Shown piece after piece: positions 43,403-51,782 of a stretch of 56,157 nucleotides of DNA. Position numbers and translations under genes: made by a program. Origin of the DNA: Hespellia sp. (lineage in GTDB: Bacteria; Bacillota; Clostridia; Lachnospirales; Lachnospiraceae). The notes beneath the pieces are model-generated. The model saw only the letters and a list, made by a program, of their open reading frames with translations, did no database searches and was not told the DNA's origin. Where the stretch lies: positions 1-56,157 of the forward strand of contig JAAVXR010000054.1 in assembly GCA_022790755.1 (NCBI GenBank), given 5' to 3'. How positions within the stretch are numbered: position 1 is the first letter of the stretch; every line of letters starts with the position of its first letter.

Positions 43403-43873
43403 TTAAACAGAACGACTGGTAAAATGTTTTTTATTGTCGTCATCTTTTTTGTCGCCGGTCGGAGAATAGGTATTTTTCCCCGCCATATCTGAGCTGATTG
43501 CAGATTGTATCACGTGAAGATTGACCTCAATTGCATTTTTCGCGCTCTCACTGATAGATTGAAATGTACGAACCTGTTCGGATAACCGATTGAAGAGCGG
43601 TGTCAATTCTGTGACCGAATCTTCCGGAGCATGTTCCAGAATCTGACGAAAGGTATAATCTTTCATGCCAAGGCGTTCCTGTTCCGCTTCACGTTTTTGC
43701 TCCAAACCACGGAGACGAAGAATTGCAGCCTGTTCTTTGTTCATGCATTCCTCGACAAAAGTGACTCGATTCTTGACAGTAGCCTCAAGCTTAGACTGTT
43801 CGACAGAAATCAACCCATCAAAAAGCTCTACAAATTCTTCAATGATTTTGATAAAATCTGTAAATGTATTCAT
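43403..43873 (-). CDS. flgN: FlgN-type export chaperone
   Basis: The 156-residue, mainly helical protein (MNTFTDFIKIIEEFVELFDGLISVEQSKLEATVKN and on) has the length, coiled-coil nature and position (flgM-flgN-flgK) of FlgN, the chaperone that delivers FlgK and FlgL to the export gate. Sequence identity in this family is low, so the assignment rests mostly on context. A GGGGGCGGG stretch precedes the ATG. Confidence 0.82.
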   Translation of the reverse strand: MNTFTDFIKIIEEFVELFDGLISVEQSKLEATVKNRVTFVEECMNKEQAAILRLRGLEQKREAEQERLGMKDYTFRQILEHAPEDSVTELTPLFNRLSEQVRTFQSISESAKNAIEVNLHVIQSAISSDMAGKNTYSPTGDKKDDDNKKHFTSRSV

Positions 43874-43884
43874 AACCCGCCCCC

Positions 43885-44184
43885 TTATACCAAAAGCATT
43901 TTCGCTGCTATGGCATGTGGGTCAATCTGATAGGTTTGCGCATGAACCTGATTCTGCAGGTTTTGAATCTTATCTGCAGAAGCTGTATTCCTGATCTCGG
44001 AAGAAATCTGATGAGAAAGAGACTTGGCAAAATGATGTTCTTCGATCTCTTTTGGATCGGACTGTATAATGATAGCATCATAACTGCGTCCACCATCAGA
44101 AACAGGACCAGGTACAGAATTATCTTTTGTATGAAGACGTAAATCCGTGTAATTATTGATTACATTATTAGTAGATATTTTCAT
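43885..44184 (-). CDS. flgM: Anti-sigma-28 factor FlgM
   Basis: The 99-residue product starts MKISTNNVINNYTDLR. The C-terminal half carries the FlgM pattern (AKSLSHQISSEIRNTASADKIQNLQNQVHAQTYQIDPHAIAAKMLL) that wraps sigma-28. It is held in the cell until hook completion and then exported, freeing the sigma factor. AGAAGGAG precedes the ATG. A sigma-28-like -10 lies upstream, so FlgM would be fed by the factor it inhibits. Confidence 0.9.
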   Translation of the reverse strand: MKISTNNVINNYTDLRLHTKDNSVPGPVSDGGRSYDAIIIQSDPKEIEEHHFAKSLSHQISSEIRNTASADKIQNLQNQVHAQTYQIDPHAIAAKMLLV

Positions 44185-44240
44185 ACGATGCTCCTTCTAG
44201 TGCATTATCAAAAAGCTGTGTTCTACTGGCTATATTATGA

Positions 44241-44248
44241 TTATCGGC
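44241..44248 (-). promoter_or_regulatory. Sigma-28 type -10 element before flgM
   Basis: The minus strand reads GCCGATAA, a perfect sigma-28 -10, 57 bases before the flgM start. The -35 region is a poor match to TAAA, so activity should be weak or the site may be decayed. Confidence 0.5.
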
Positions 44249-44284
44249 ATAAATTTGGAAATCATAACCGTAAATTAAAAGAAT

Positions 44285-45346
44285 TCATTTCCCAGCCAGA
44301 TGCTGCATCAAAACAGAAGGAATGTTGTCAAGAGAAGTTTGTGTACATACTGCGCCGATCTTGTAAGCGACCATAGGCATACCATATACAACACAAGTTT
44401 CTTTGTCCTGTCCAATCGTATAAGCACCAGCTTTGCGCATCTTAAGAAGGCCTTCTGCGCCGTCACTGCCCATACCTGTCATAATAATACCAACTTTGCG
44501 TATGGCAACGTTTTTGGCAATGGTGGAGAACAAAACATCTACAGAAGGTGCATGACCGCTCACTTTGGCACCAAGGTGGCACTGTACAGTATAATTGCGT
44601 CCGGAACGAACAACTTCCATCTGTTTACCGCCTGGTGCGATCAGAACCAGACCGGGGCGAATCACATCCCCATTTTGAGCTTCCTTCACCTCCAGATTAC
44701 AAATACGATTGAGGCGCTGTGCGTACATAGCAGTGAACCCTTCCGGCATATGCTGTGTTACTACGATTCCAGGCATCTGTGCCGGAAGATTTTCCAGAAC
44801 CGCGAGAGTGGCTTCTGTTCCACCGGTAGATGCGCCAATTCCTATAATTGTAGAATCCAGAACTGTTCGGGATAAGGAAGGGAAAGCAATGGAAGCTCGA
44901 TTTGTTTTTGTAACCGGAGTAGAAGCGGAGGGTCGTTGAACTCCGATACGGACCTTTGCTTTGGAAGCGGCCCTTACTTTCAATGCCAAGGTTTGTGAAA
45001 AAATGTCTTTGGAATTACGCTTACTCATGTCTGGTTTGCGGACGAAATCAACCGCGCCGGCAGAGAGAGCGTCAAAAACACTGAGATTTAAGGAAGAAAC
45101 CAAAACAACCGGAATCGGGTTTGTGGGCAGAAGTTGCTTAAGAAAATCAATTCCACTAAGACCAGGCATTTCTACGTCCAATGTGAGAACGTCCGGCTTT
45201 AATTGGGGAATTTTGTTCTTGGCGTCATATGCGTTGATCGCATAGCCTACAACTTCAATATCAGACTGAGAAGCCAGTATTTGCATAATCATTTGACGGA
45301 ACAGATTGGAATCATCGACGACCATAACTTTAATTTTTTTATTCAT
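44285..45346 (-). CDS. cheB: Chemotaxis protein-glutamate methylesterase CheB
   Basis: The 353-residue product has a receiver domain (D11, D12; phospho-acceptor D57 in LTLDVEMPGLSG), a linker, and the CheB methylesterase/deamidase domain with the Ser in IGASTGGTEA, His in VTQHMPEGFT and Asp in GMGSDGAEG. It removes methyl groups from chemoreceptors when phosphorylated by CheA. ATG 45346 follows GGAAGGGA; the frame opens 21 codons earlier. Last gene of the che run, before flgM. Confidence 0.96.
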   Translation of the reverse strand: MNKKIKVMVVDDSNLFRQMIMQILASQSDIEVVGYAINAYDAKNKIPQLKPDVLTLDVEMPGLSGIDFLKQLLPTNPIPVVLVSSLNLSVFDALSAGAVDFVRKPDMSKRNSKDIFSQTLALKVRAASKAKVRIGVQRPSASTPVTKTNRASIAFPSLSRTVLDSTIIGIGASTGGTEATLAVLENLPAQMPGIVVTQHMPEGFTAMYAQRLNRICNLEVKEAQNGDVIRPGLVLIAPGGKQMEVVRSGRNYTVQCHLGAKVSGHAPSVDVLFSTIAKNVAIRKVGIIMTGMGSDGAEGLLKMRKAGAYTIGQDKETCVVYGMPMVAYKIGAVCTQTSLDNIPSVLMQHLAGK

Positions 45347-45389
45347 AGTATTTCCCTTCCATAAAATATTGTAGCGTTTCATTAAAGAA

Positions 45390-45417
45390 AGCTGCTTCTG
45401 AAGATTCAAAAGCAGCT
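45390..45417 (-). terminator. Intra-operon terminator-like hairpin between cheR and cheB
   Basis: AGCTGCTT pairs perfectly with AAGCAGCT around a 12-nt loop; on the minus strand TTTCTTT follows. It lies between the cheR stop and cheB start and may lower cheB relative to cheR. Confidence 0.65.
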
Positions 45418-45424
45418 AAACCCC

Positions 45425-46237
45425 TTATTCTTTGCGATAAGTGGCAGGCTCTAAGTATCGATAGGGTGTCGCGTCTTTATTTAAACTTTCTGAATGACCG
45501 ATTAACAAATAACCACCCGGGTTTGTTGCCTGAAAGAAACGATTGACCAAGGCATCTTTGGTTGCCTGATCGAAATAAATCATGACGTTTCGGCAAAAAA
45601 TCACATCAAATTTTAGTTTAAATTTGATAGGATTCATCAAGTTGAACTCACGGAAGATAACATTGGAGCGAATCTCTGGTGAAACGGTGTATAGTCCTGG
45701 TCGATCCGCTGGACGGAAATATTTTTTCTTCCAGGCAGGGGAAACTTCTTTTAGAGAAGTTTCGTCATACACGGCATGCATTGCAGCCTGTAAAGCGTTC
45801 TGAGAGATGTCGGTTGCGAGTACTCTTGTATCCCACTGAGAGGCTTTCATTCCCAGATATTCTTTTAAGATCATAGAAATAGTGTAAGGCTCTTCTCCCG
45901 AAGAACAACCAGCGCTCCAGATGCTGAGCGTGCGATTCTTTTTTTTGCTAATCAGCTCTGGAAGAATTCTGTCAGTGAAGAATTTAAAATGAGACTCTTC
46001 ACGCATAAAGTATGTATAATTTGTCGTGAGCTTATTCAACATCAATTCCAGATCTTCCGGACGTTTGTTTTTCAACAGGTCATCCACATAGTCCTGGAAA
46101 GAAGTAAAGCCCATAGCCATAATCGTTTTAGAAAGGCGGCTTGTAATCAGAGGCCGCTTTTTGGATAAATCAATACCGTAATTACTTTTTACAAAATGAA
46201 CCAACCGGTTAAAATCGTTGTCGCTAATTGTTAACAT
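45425..46237 (-). CDS. cheR: Chemotaxis receptor methyltransferase CheR
   Basis: The 270-residue product has the CheR N-terminal helical domain (YGIDLSKKRPLITSRLSKTI, KLTTNYTYFMREESHF) and a SAM-dependent methyltransferase domain with IWSAGCSSGEEPYT (about residues 106-119), VLATDIS and FDVIFCRNVMIYF. It methylates glutamates of chemoreceptors. The start ATG 46237 gives the usual length. It is followed after a hairpin by cheB, its antagonist. Confidence 0.96.
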   Translation of the reverse strand: MLTISDNDFNRLVHFVKSNYGIDLSKKRPLITSRLSKTIMAMGFTSFQDYVDDLLKNKRPEDLELMLNKLTTNYTYFMREESHFKFFTDRILPELISKKKNRTLSIWSAGCSSGEEPYTISMILKEYLGMKASQWDTRVLATDISQNALQAAMHAVYDETSLKEVSPAWKKKYFRPADRPGLYTVSPEIRSNVIFREFNLMNPIKFKLKFDVIFCRNVMIYFDQATKDALVNRFFQATNPGGYLLIGHSESLNKDATPYRYLEPATYRKE

Positions 46238-46257
46238 GTTAGTATGCTCCTTTGTGC

Positions 46258-46737
46258 TTAGTAGGTCCGAATCAATTGTTCACAATCCAGGAACAAAATG
46301 ACAGAACGAGCACCGGATGAGATCATTCCACTGATAAGTTCCTGTTGATTTTCTACAGGTACAGGGGCGATCTGACTTTGATCAATATCCATAACCTGTT
46401 GAATTGCATCTACGATTACTCCGATTGTTGTATTACCAATGTTCAATACGATAATACAGGTTGAGCTTGTATATTCGATAGAAGGTTTTCCCATTCGAAG
46501 CCGTATATCAATGATTGGGATAATCTGTCCTCTTAGATTTATGATTCCTTTTACATAATCTGGAACAAGAGGCAAAAGTGTAATTGCATGGTTCGTGATA
46601 ATCTCAATTACATAATTTGTGCTCACTCCAATATTGAGGCCGTCACTGCTGAATACTAAGAAGCGTTCTGTAGCGGTATCAATGCCTTTTTCAAGAACTT
46701 CATCATATATTGTGTTTTCCTGTGTATCTGCTGACAT
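46258..46737 (-). CDS. cheW: Chemotaxis coupling protein CheW
   Basis: The 159-residue product is a single CheW domain: RFLVFSSDGLNIGVSTNYVIEIITNHAITLLPLVPDYVKGIINLRGQIIPIIDIRLRMG is the typical core with NLRG and the I-P-I-I-D-R strand. It bridges CheA and receptors. ATG 46737 (MSADTQE) has GGAGGA 7 nt upstream; the ATG two codons earlier is too close to that site. A dispersed repeat occupies the gap to cheA. Confidence 0.94.
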   Translation of the reverse strand: MSADTQENTIYDEVLEKGIDTATERFLVFSSDGLNIGVSTNYVIEIITNHAITLLPLVPDYVKGIINLRGQIIPIIDIRLRMGKPSIEYTSSTCIIVLNIGNTTIGVIVDAIQQVMDIDQSQIAPVPVENQQELISGMISSGARSVILFLDCEQLIRTY

Positions 46738-46763
46738 AATCATTCCTCCGAATCTTTCTGCAG

Positions 46764-46876
46764 TTTACTATATAAAGTCCGCCGCCGAATAGACGGCATA
46801 TGTTCAGGGATGCCCAATGCGCCCGCAAAACTTTTATTTATGACGGTGCGTTCCTTTATGGACGCACGTGGATTTA
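46764..46876 (+). repeat. Dispersed structured repeat, copy B (inside the che operon)
   Basis: This 113-nt copy aligns end to end with 4907-5020. Shared blocks are TTTACTAT, AAAGTCCGCCGC, CGGCAT, TTCAGGGATGCC, TGCGCCC, AACTTT and the distal hairpin, here GTGCG...CGCAC where copy A has ATGC...GCAT. It fills nearly all of the cheA-cheW gap and is transcribed as the complementary strand in the operon mRNA. It might act as an RNA processing or stability element between the two genes. Confidence 0.75.
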
Positions 46877-46878
46877 GC

Positions 46879-48981
46879 TTAGTAATAATTGTGAGATACA
46901 GAATATAAGCTATGGATATCCAGGATAAGACTGATATTACCATCTCCCAGAATCGTACATCCGCTGATTCCTGAATCTTTAATATTAAAATGACTCAGGA
47001 ATGGAGGCAGTGGTTTTACAACTACCTGCTGTTCACCCAACAGTTCATCGACGAACAGACAGTAGGACTTATCGCTGGCCTCTACCCAGATCAAAATACC
47101 ATCTTCGATATTTGTCACCTCTGTATCAATATGATATAAGTCGTGAATTCTGATAATCGGGTAGAAAGTGTCCAAACACTTAATAATCTCATTGCCGCTG
47201 GAATCCAGAATCACATCTTCACGCGCTGCCTTGAAAGACTGGCGGATATTGGCAATTGGTATCGTAAACATGGAAGAACCAACGGAAATTTCCATTCCGT
47301 CTGCGATAGCCATGGTTAGAGGAATCTTCAAAGTGGTGCAACTTCCTTTGCCAAGTTCGCTGGTTATGATGATTGTACCGCCTACAGCTTCTACGTTCTT
47401 CTTAACGACATCCAATCCAACCCCACGACCGGAATACTCCGTGACCTCTTCGTTTGTCGAGAAGCCAGGCAACATGAGAAGCTGGAGAATCTCTTTTTGA
47501 GAATACTCGCTGGCAGGTTTTACGAGAAGACCATTGCGTTCTGCTTTGGCCAAAATCTTATCTGTATCCATTCCCTTACCGTCGTCACTGATAGAAATGA
47601 TAACTTCACTTCCGGTGTGTGTGGCGGAGAGGATGATTTCTGCCTGAGGGTCCTTGCCGGCAGCAATACGTTCTTCTTCGGTATCCTCAATACCATGGTC
47701 CATAGAGTTACGGACAATATGCATGATCGGATCACTGATACTGTCGACAATGGTCTTATCCACTTCTGTATTTTCTCCAATGATCGTGAGCCGTGTATCT
47801 TTGTTCAGCTTTTTCTTCATATCACGGACAATACGATTCATCTTCTGGAATGTTCCGGAAACTGGAACCATACGAAGAGACATAGCAATGTCCTGCAGAT
47901 CATCGGTGAGTTTTCTTAATTGACGTGCTGATTTCATAAAATTATCAAGCTTAAGATCCTGCAGATCCGGTGAAGATCTTACCATGGATTCTGCGATTAC
48001 AATCTCGCCAACAATAGCCACCAGACTGTCGAGTTTGGATAGATTGACACTGATCAAACTCTGTTTAACCGGCGCGTTTCCTCCGGAAGCTGGAGGGGTA
48101 TTTGAGGTACCGCTTGCGGACGGTGTAGCTTTGGATTTTGTTTCAGAATCCGCTGGTGTAGCTGTGGCTTGTTTTTTCTCTTTTTGTTTGACAGAAGCAT
48201 TTTCAAAAACTTCATAGGTTTCTACATTACTCTGGTCACTGATGACATGTACCGCTTTCTCGACATCTTCTTGGGAAGAGAGTCCAACAAAGAAACCATT
48301 TTCAACAATCGTGTCAGCTGTATCGCTGTTGGTTTCCACGTCTTCCGGATAGTGTTCAAATTGGAGTTCCACTTCTCTCAGAGCCGTAATAATCATGAAA
48401 GCACGAAGGTTCTCCATCCCACTGCCCTCATCAAAGTGGATTCTGATAAAATAAGGCATCTCACTTTTGGGACATCCTGCGAGATCCTGATTGATTACAG
48501 CAATAGCTTGGGCGTCAGCAGGCGCTGAGACCGGAGCAGTCTTTTCATCGCTTTGAGTGCCTTCAGAATTCCCTTCTCCTGGACCACTGATTTTTTCCAA
48601 AAAAGTATTAATGTTTGCAATAATCTGGTCGATATTAGTACTAAGAGGTTCGTTGTTTTCGATTTTTTCTACTTCGGTGCGAAGAGCGTCTGTAGATTGG
48701 AACATCAGATTGAACAGATCACTCTTATGAGCTTCATCCATAGCGTCCATGCCATTTTCACGGATAAAGAAGAATAGATCTTCGATATGATGGGCGATTT
48801 CCATCAGAGTGGAGAATTCCATCATGGCAGAGGAACCCTTGATAGTGTGCATAATACGGAAAATTTCATTGACATCGTTTGATGTGAAATCTTCGTTTTT
48901 CTCTGCTTCTATCAAAAGTTCATCTAATTGTTCCAACAAAGTGTTTGTTTCGTAAAGATACATTTCAAGCATATTATCCAT
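46879..48981 (-). CDS. cheA: Chemotaxis histidine kinase CheA
   Basis: The 700-residue product has all five domains: P1 Hpt with phospho-acceptor His45 in IMHTIKGSS, P2 (about residues 165-270), a Thr/Ser/Ala-rich linker, P3 dimerisation (VNLSKLDSLVAIVGEIVIAESMV), P4 ATPase with HIVRNSMDHGIE and GRGVGLDVVKKNVEAVGG, and the P5 CheW-like regulatory domain. It phosphorylates CheY (not in this window) and CheB. A sigma-A promoter lies directly upstream, divergent from the FliK-like gene. Confidence 0.97.
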   Translation of the reverse strand: MDNMLEMYLYETNTLLEQLDELLIEAEKNEDFTSNDVNEIFRIMHTIKGSSAMMEFSTLMEIAHHIEDLFFFIRENGMDAMDEAHKSDLFNLMFQSTDALRTEVEKIENNEPLSTNIDQIIANINTFLEKISGPGEGNSEGTQSDEKTAPVSAPADAQAIAVINQDLAGCPKSEMPYFIRIHFDEGSGMENLRAFMIITALREVELQFEHYPEDVETNSDTADTIVENGFFVGLSSQEDVEKAVHVISDQSNVETYEVFENASVKQKEKKQATATPADSETKSKATPSASGTSNTPPASGGNAPVKQSLISVNLSKLDSLVAIVGEIVIAESMVRSSPDLQDLKLDNFMKSARQLRKLTDDLQDIAMSLRMVPVSGTFQKMNRIVRDMKKKLNKDTRLTIIGENTEVDKTIVDSISDPIMHIVRNSMDHGIEDTEEERIAAGKDPQAEIILSATHTGSEVIISISDDGKGMDTDKILAKAERNGLLVKPASEYSQKEILQLLMLPGFSTNEEVTEYSGRGVGLDVVKKNVEAVGGTIIITSELGKGSCTTLKIPLTMAIADGMEISVGSSMFTIPIANIRQSFKAAREDVILDSSGNEIIKCLDTFYPIIRIHDLYHIDTEVTNIEDGILIWVEASDKSYCLFVDELLGEQQVVVKPLPPFLSHFNIKDSGISGCTILGDGNISLILDIHSLYSVSHNYY

Positions 48982-49019
48982 AACAAAATACCGCCTTATC
49001 TTCTAAAATGTATAAATAT

Positions 49020-49048
49020 ATAATAGTAGCTATTATTTTTATCGTCAA
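49020..49048 (-). promoter_or_regulatory. Sigma-A promoter of the che operon
   Basis: On the minus strand TTGACG (49048-49043), 17-bp spacer, TATTAT (49025-49020), about 40 bases before the cheA start codon. Confidence 0.65.
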
Positions 49049-49093
49049 GTCCAGATGAAAAGATAAGGGCAAATTTATAGAGTAGGTGAAAAA

Positions 49094-50506
49094 ATGTCAA
49101 ATATTTTAAAAGTTACAACTCCGATTAATAACTATGAGAATACAGCAAACAGACCGAACGTGTCACAGCAGACGGAGGACATAAATATCAAGAATCCGGT
49201 GGACCCTCAACGAGTCGTACGGCCGGATGGGCGGACGGATGCGAACAGCGAGCAAGATAGGCAGATTTCTTATGAGTCTAATTTTGGAAATTTTGTACAA
49301 TCTTTACGCGATGTGCCGAGACTTCGGGAGATTATGACCAAGATGATATTCGGAGGAATGGCCAATCTGGTAGAGGCTGGGATCGGCAAGGGTACAGCGG
49401 ATGAGATTGCCAATCTATTTCAGATGTTGGAGATGAATCCGGAGGAATTAAATGCTTTTTTAAAGAGCCAGATGAGTGGCGCGAATCGCCTTCAAGGAGC
49501 TCTTTTTGACATGCTTCGCCAAGTGATGGATGAGGCGACTTCTGTGGAATTGAAGGCAGGGGTTCTGGATTTCTTGAAGAAATATAACGATATGTCTTCC
49601 GGGAAACATATTCTTCAAAATATCCAGACGAATTTAAAAGAGATAGATATGTATATGTTTCGCAACAATCGAGAGGAATTGAAGCAACTGGTTTCCAAAC
49701 TTCTTCCGTACGGTTTTGAAAATAATGAAAAAAACGTACAGTTGCTCAAGGAAGAGATTATCCCTTATCTTGGAAAATATATCTCCGAGACGAGGGATCT
49801 GGGAACGATTCGAGATTTAATCAGTTTGCTCGCGTTGAATACTTCCAGATATGAAAATGGAAGCCTGGATCGTGTGACGCACGCGTTCCAGCGATTACAG
49901 GATTTTCCGCTGTTTAATCAGAAGTTCGAAGGAATAACAGCCGATGTGCTTCGGGAAATGTTAGAAAACGTAGATTATGATCGGGCAGCAGGGAAAATGG
50001 ACTGGACAGACTCCTTGCTAAAAGTGCTTCAGGCTAATGTCCGTGGAGAAGCGGGAGTGGAAAACAGGGAAGCATTCATGAATGTTATGAAAAGTATTTT
50101 GGTGAATGAAAGCGTTTATATGCCAGTTATGCATGTCATGCTTCCTGTGATTTTGGATGGTGTGCCGATGTTCTCGGAGATCTGGGTGGACCCGGATGAA
50201 GAGTCTGGGAACCCGGGTTCCACAGAGAGGGGCATCAAACTGTTGATTAAATTTGACTTAAAAGATGTTGGTTTTTTTGATATGATGTTGTATTATGAGA
50301 ACGGGAAGATGGATATGCTGATTCACTATCCGGAAGAACTGAATAGTTTTGAAAGTGATATTCGCAGTAATATCCGGGGGATTATGACAAAGAATCATCT
50401 GGAACTGGAATACCTTGCTGTAGAGCAGGGGAAAGAGTCCATACCGGTTTCCGCTGCTTTCCCAAAGATATTTGAAAGGAGAAACTCGGTCAATGTCACA
50501 GCGTGA
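49094..50506 (+). CDS. FliK-like hook-length-control related protein paired with an FlhB-like protein
   Basis: The 470-residue product has a disordered polar N-terminus (about residues 1-60), a mostly helical middle, and a C-terminal domain (about 345-450) with PVMHVMLPVILDGVPMFSEIWVDP and IKFDLKDVGFFDMMLYYENGKMDMLIHYP. This has the two-layer pattern of the FliK C-terminal (Flg_hook) domain. Its stop overlaps the start of a small FlhB-C-like gene by 14 bases, as in the ylqG-ylqH pair of Bacilli, whose role is unknown. It lies divergent from cheA, outside any basal-body operon. The assignment is from pattern and context. Confidence 0.6.
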   Translation: MSNILKVTTPINNYENTANRPNVSQQTEDINIKNPVDPQRVVRPDGRTDANSEQDRQISYESNFGNFVQSLRDVPRLREIMTKMIFGGMANLVEAGIGKGTADEIANLFQMLEMNPEELNAFLKSQMSGANRLQGALFDMLRQVMDEATSVELKAGVLDFLKKYNDMSSGKHILQNIQTNLKEIDMYMFRNNREELKQLVSKLLPYGFENNEKNVQLLKEEIIPYLGKYISETRDLGTIRDLISLLALNTSRYENGSLDRVTHAFQRLQDFPLFNQKFEGITADVLREMLENVDYDRAAGKMDWTDSLLKVLQANVRGEAGVENREAFMNVMKSILVNESVYMPVMHVMLPVILDGVPMFSEIWVDPDEESGNPGSTERGIKLLIKFDLKDVGFFDMMLYYENGKMDMLIHYPEELNSFESDIRSNIRGIMTKNHLELEYLAVEQGKESIPVSAAFPKIFERRNSVNVTA

Positions 50507-50858
50507 TGATGTACTGAATAAAAAAGCGGTTGCGCTTCGTTATGATGAGAACAGAGATGCGGCTCCGATCATTGTTGCTTCAGGATTAGGGTATATGGCG
50601 GAGAAAATCGTAGAGATAGCGAACGATAATGGGGTTCCGGTATATGAAGATAATTCACTGGCAACGGTGTTGACTCAGTTGGATTTGGGGACGCCGATTC
50701 CGGAAGAATTGTATCAGGCTATTGTTGATATTTATGCGTATTTCTTGAAGTTTACGCCAAAGCATCGTGATATACAGGAGATGGAGAACGCGGAGGAAAA
50801 AGAACCGCAGGAAAACTCGGAGAATCCGGCGGAATCTCAGGGAAACATACAAAGTTAG
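50493..50858 (+). CDS. Stand-alone FlhB C-terminal-like protein (export switch family)
   Basis: The 121-residue product corresponds to the cytosolic C-terminal domain of FlhB/YscU: KKAVALRYDENRDAAPIIVASGLGYMAEKIVEIANDNGVPVYEDNSLATVLTQLDLGTPIPEELYQAIVDIYAYF. FlhB has an autocleavage site NPTH at this point; here the matching place reads VLNKKA, so no cleavage is expected. There is no membrane domain. A highly acidic tail (EEKEPQENSENPAESQ) follows. It may compete with FlhB for the export gate or partner with the FliK-like protein. ATG 50493 has GAAAGGAG upstream. Confidence 0.85.
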   Translation: MSQRDDVLNKKAVALRYDENRDAAPIIVASGLGYMAEKIVEIANDNGVPVYEDNSLATVLTQLDLGTPIPEELYQAIVDIYAYFLKFTPKHRDIQEMENAEEKEPQENSENPAESQGNIQS

Positions 50859-50884
50859 CTATGAAATAGACGTGAACTTGAAAA

Positions 50885-50908
50885 GGGCGGATTATCCGCC
50901 CCCTTTTT
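50885..50908. terminator. Bidirectional rho-independent terminator
   Basis: GGGCGGA-TTA-TCCGCCC (50885-50901) with CC and TTTTT on the plus side and CTTTT on the minus side separates the convergent FlhB-like and PilZ genes. Confidence 0.85.
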
Positions 50909-50945
50909 ATGCACACGAGCACCGAATGAATAACTGATAGTCTCT

Positions 50946-51551
50946 TCACCATATTTTGGAGAGCTGTTGTTTAAATACAAATTGACGAATATCTCTTTCT
51001 GCGCTGTTGGACAATTCCACAAACTGGCATCCATATCCAAATCGCTTTTTGGGGAGTTGTTGACCTCTCAATATTTTTGCATTTATGTTCTGTTCTTTTT
51101 TGAAAAAGCAGTAATCAAAATTGAATATTTCTCCGACAGCCAGTTGCGTGGAGGTTATCAAGTACAGCCCTCCTGCACTGATATTTTCAATGGTTCCCTC
51201 AAATGAGTCCTGCGAGGAGGAATGAAAAGTGATTTCTTTTCGAACCCTTACTCGCAATTCCTTTTGGCGCTGTAAGGTCTCTGTTACTTCTAGAATCTCG
51301 CAGGTTGCCTTCCAAGGTTCTAGTATGTATGGATCTGTATTCTTGCTGATCTCAATATACGAAATGGTTTTTAAATAGCCAAGTTGACTATCAAAAAAGT
51401 CAATTCTTAGTCGGTCGGTATTCATTCCTAGTTCGTTCTGGTCGTCGAAGTGTAGAGTGATTCGATCATCTCCATGGTTGACTCTGGCCTTGATCTGGAA
51501 ATTCTCATCAGGTCCATAAATGACGCAAGCGCTACAATTTTTTAAAATCAT
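50946..51551 (-). CDS. PilZ-domain c-di-GMP-binding protein (YcgR-like)
   Basis: The 201-residue product has an N-terminal beta-rich domain (YcgR-N-like, residues 1-95) and a PilZ domain. The c-di-GMP signature is visible as an RxxxR-type cluster in RQKELRVRVRKE (about 94-105) and the N-x-S-x-x-G motif in ENISAGGLYL. YcgR-like proteins act as a molecular brake or clutch on the flagellar motor. It is encoded next to a c-di-GMP turnover protein and within the motility region. AAGGGGGCC precedes the ATG. Confidence 0.87.
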   Translation of the reverse strand: MILKNCSACVIYGPDENFQIKARVNHGDDRITLHFDDQNELGMNTDRLRIDFFDSQLGYLKTISYIEISKNTDPYILEPWKATCEILEVTETLQRQKELRVRVRKEITFHSSSQDSFEGTIENISAGGLYLITSTQLAVGEIFNFDYCFFKKEQNINAKILRGQQLPKKRFGYGCQFVELSNSAERDIRQFVFKQQLSKIW

Positions 51552-51782
51552 GATCTGGCCCCCTTTTAACAGAAATGGATTACGTTCATTTTATCATGCA
51601 AATAGTCGAATTGCAATCTGAAAATGAGTCGGTTGTCGGTTGAATTTGTTACGTGGATTGTATATAATAGTGATAAAAATAACGATGTATTTTACACTGT
51701 ATCAAGGTTCGATATCAAAAGATCTGTAAACGAAAGATTAAGTATAATGAATTTAGTATAAATAGGGACGGGTGACTTTTTT

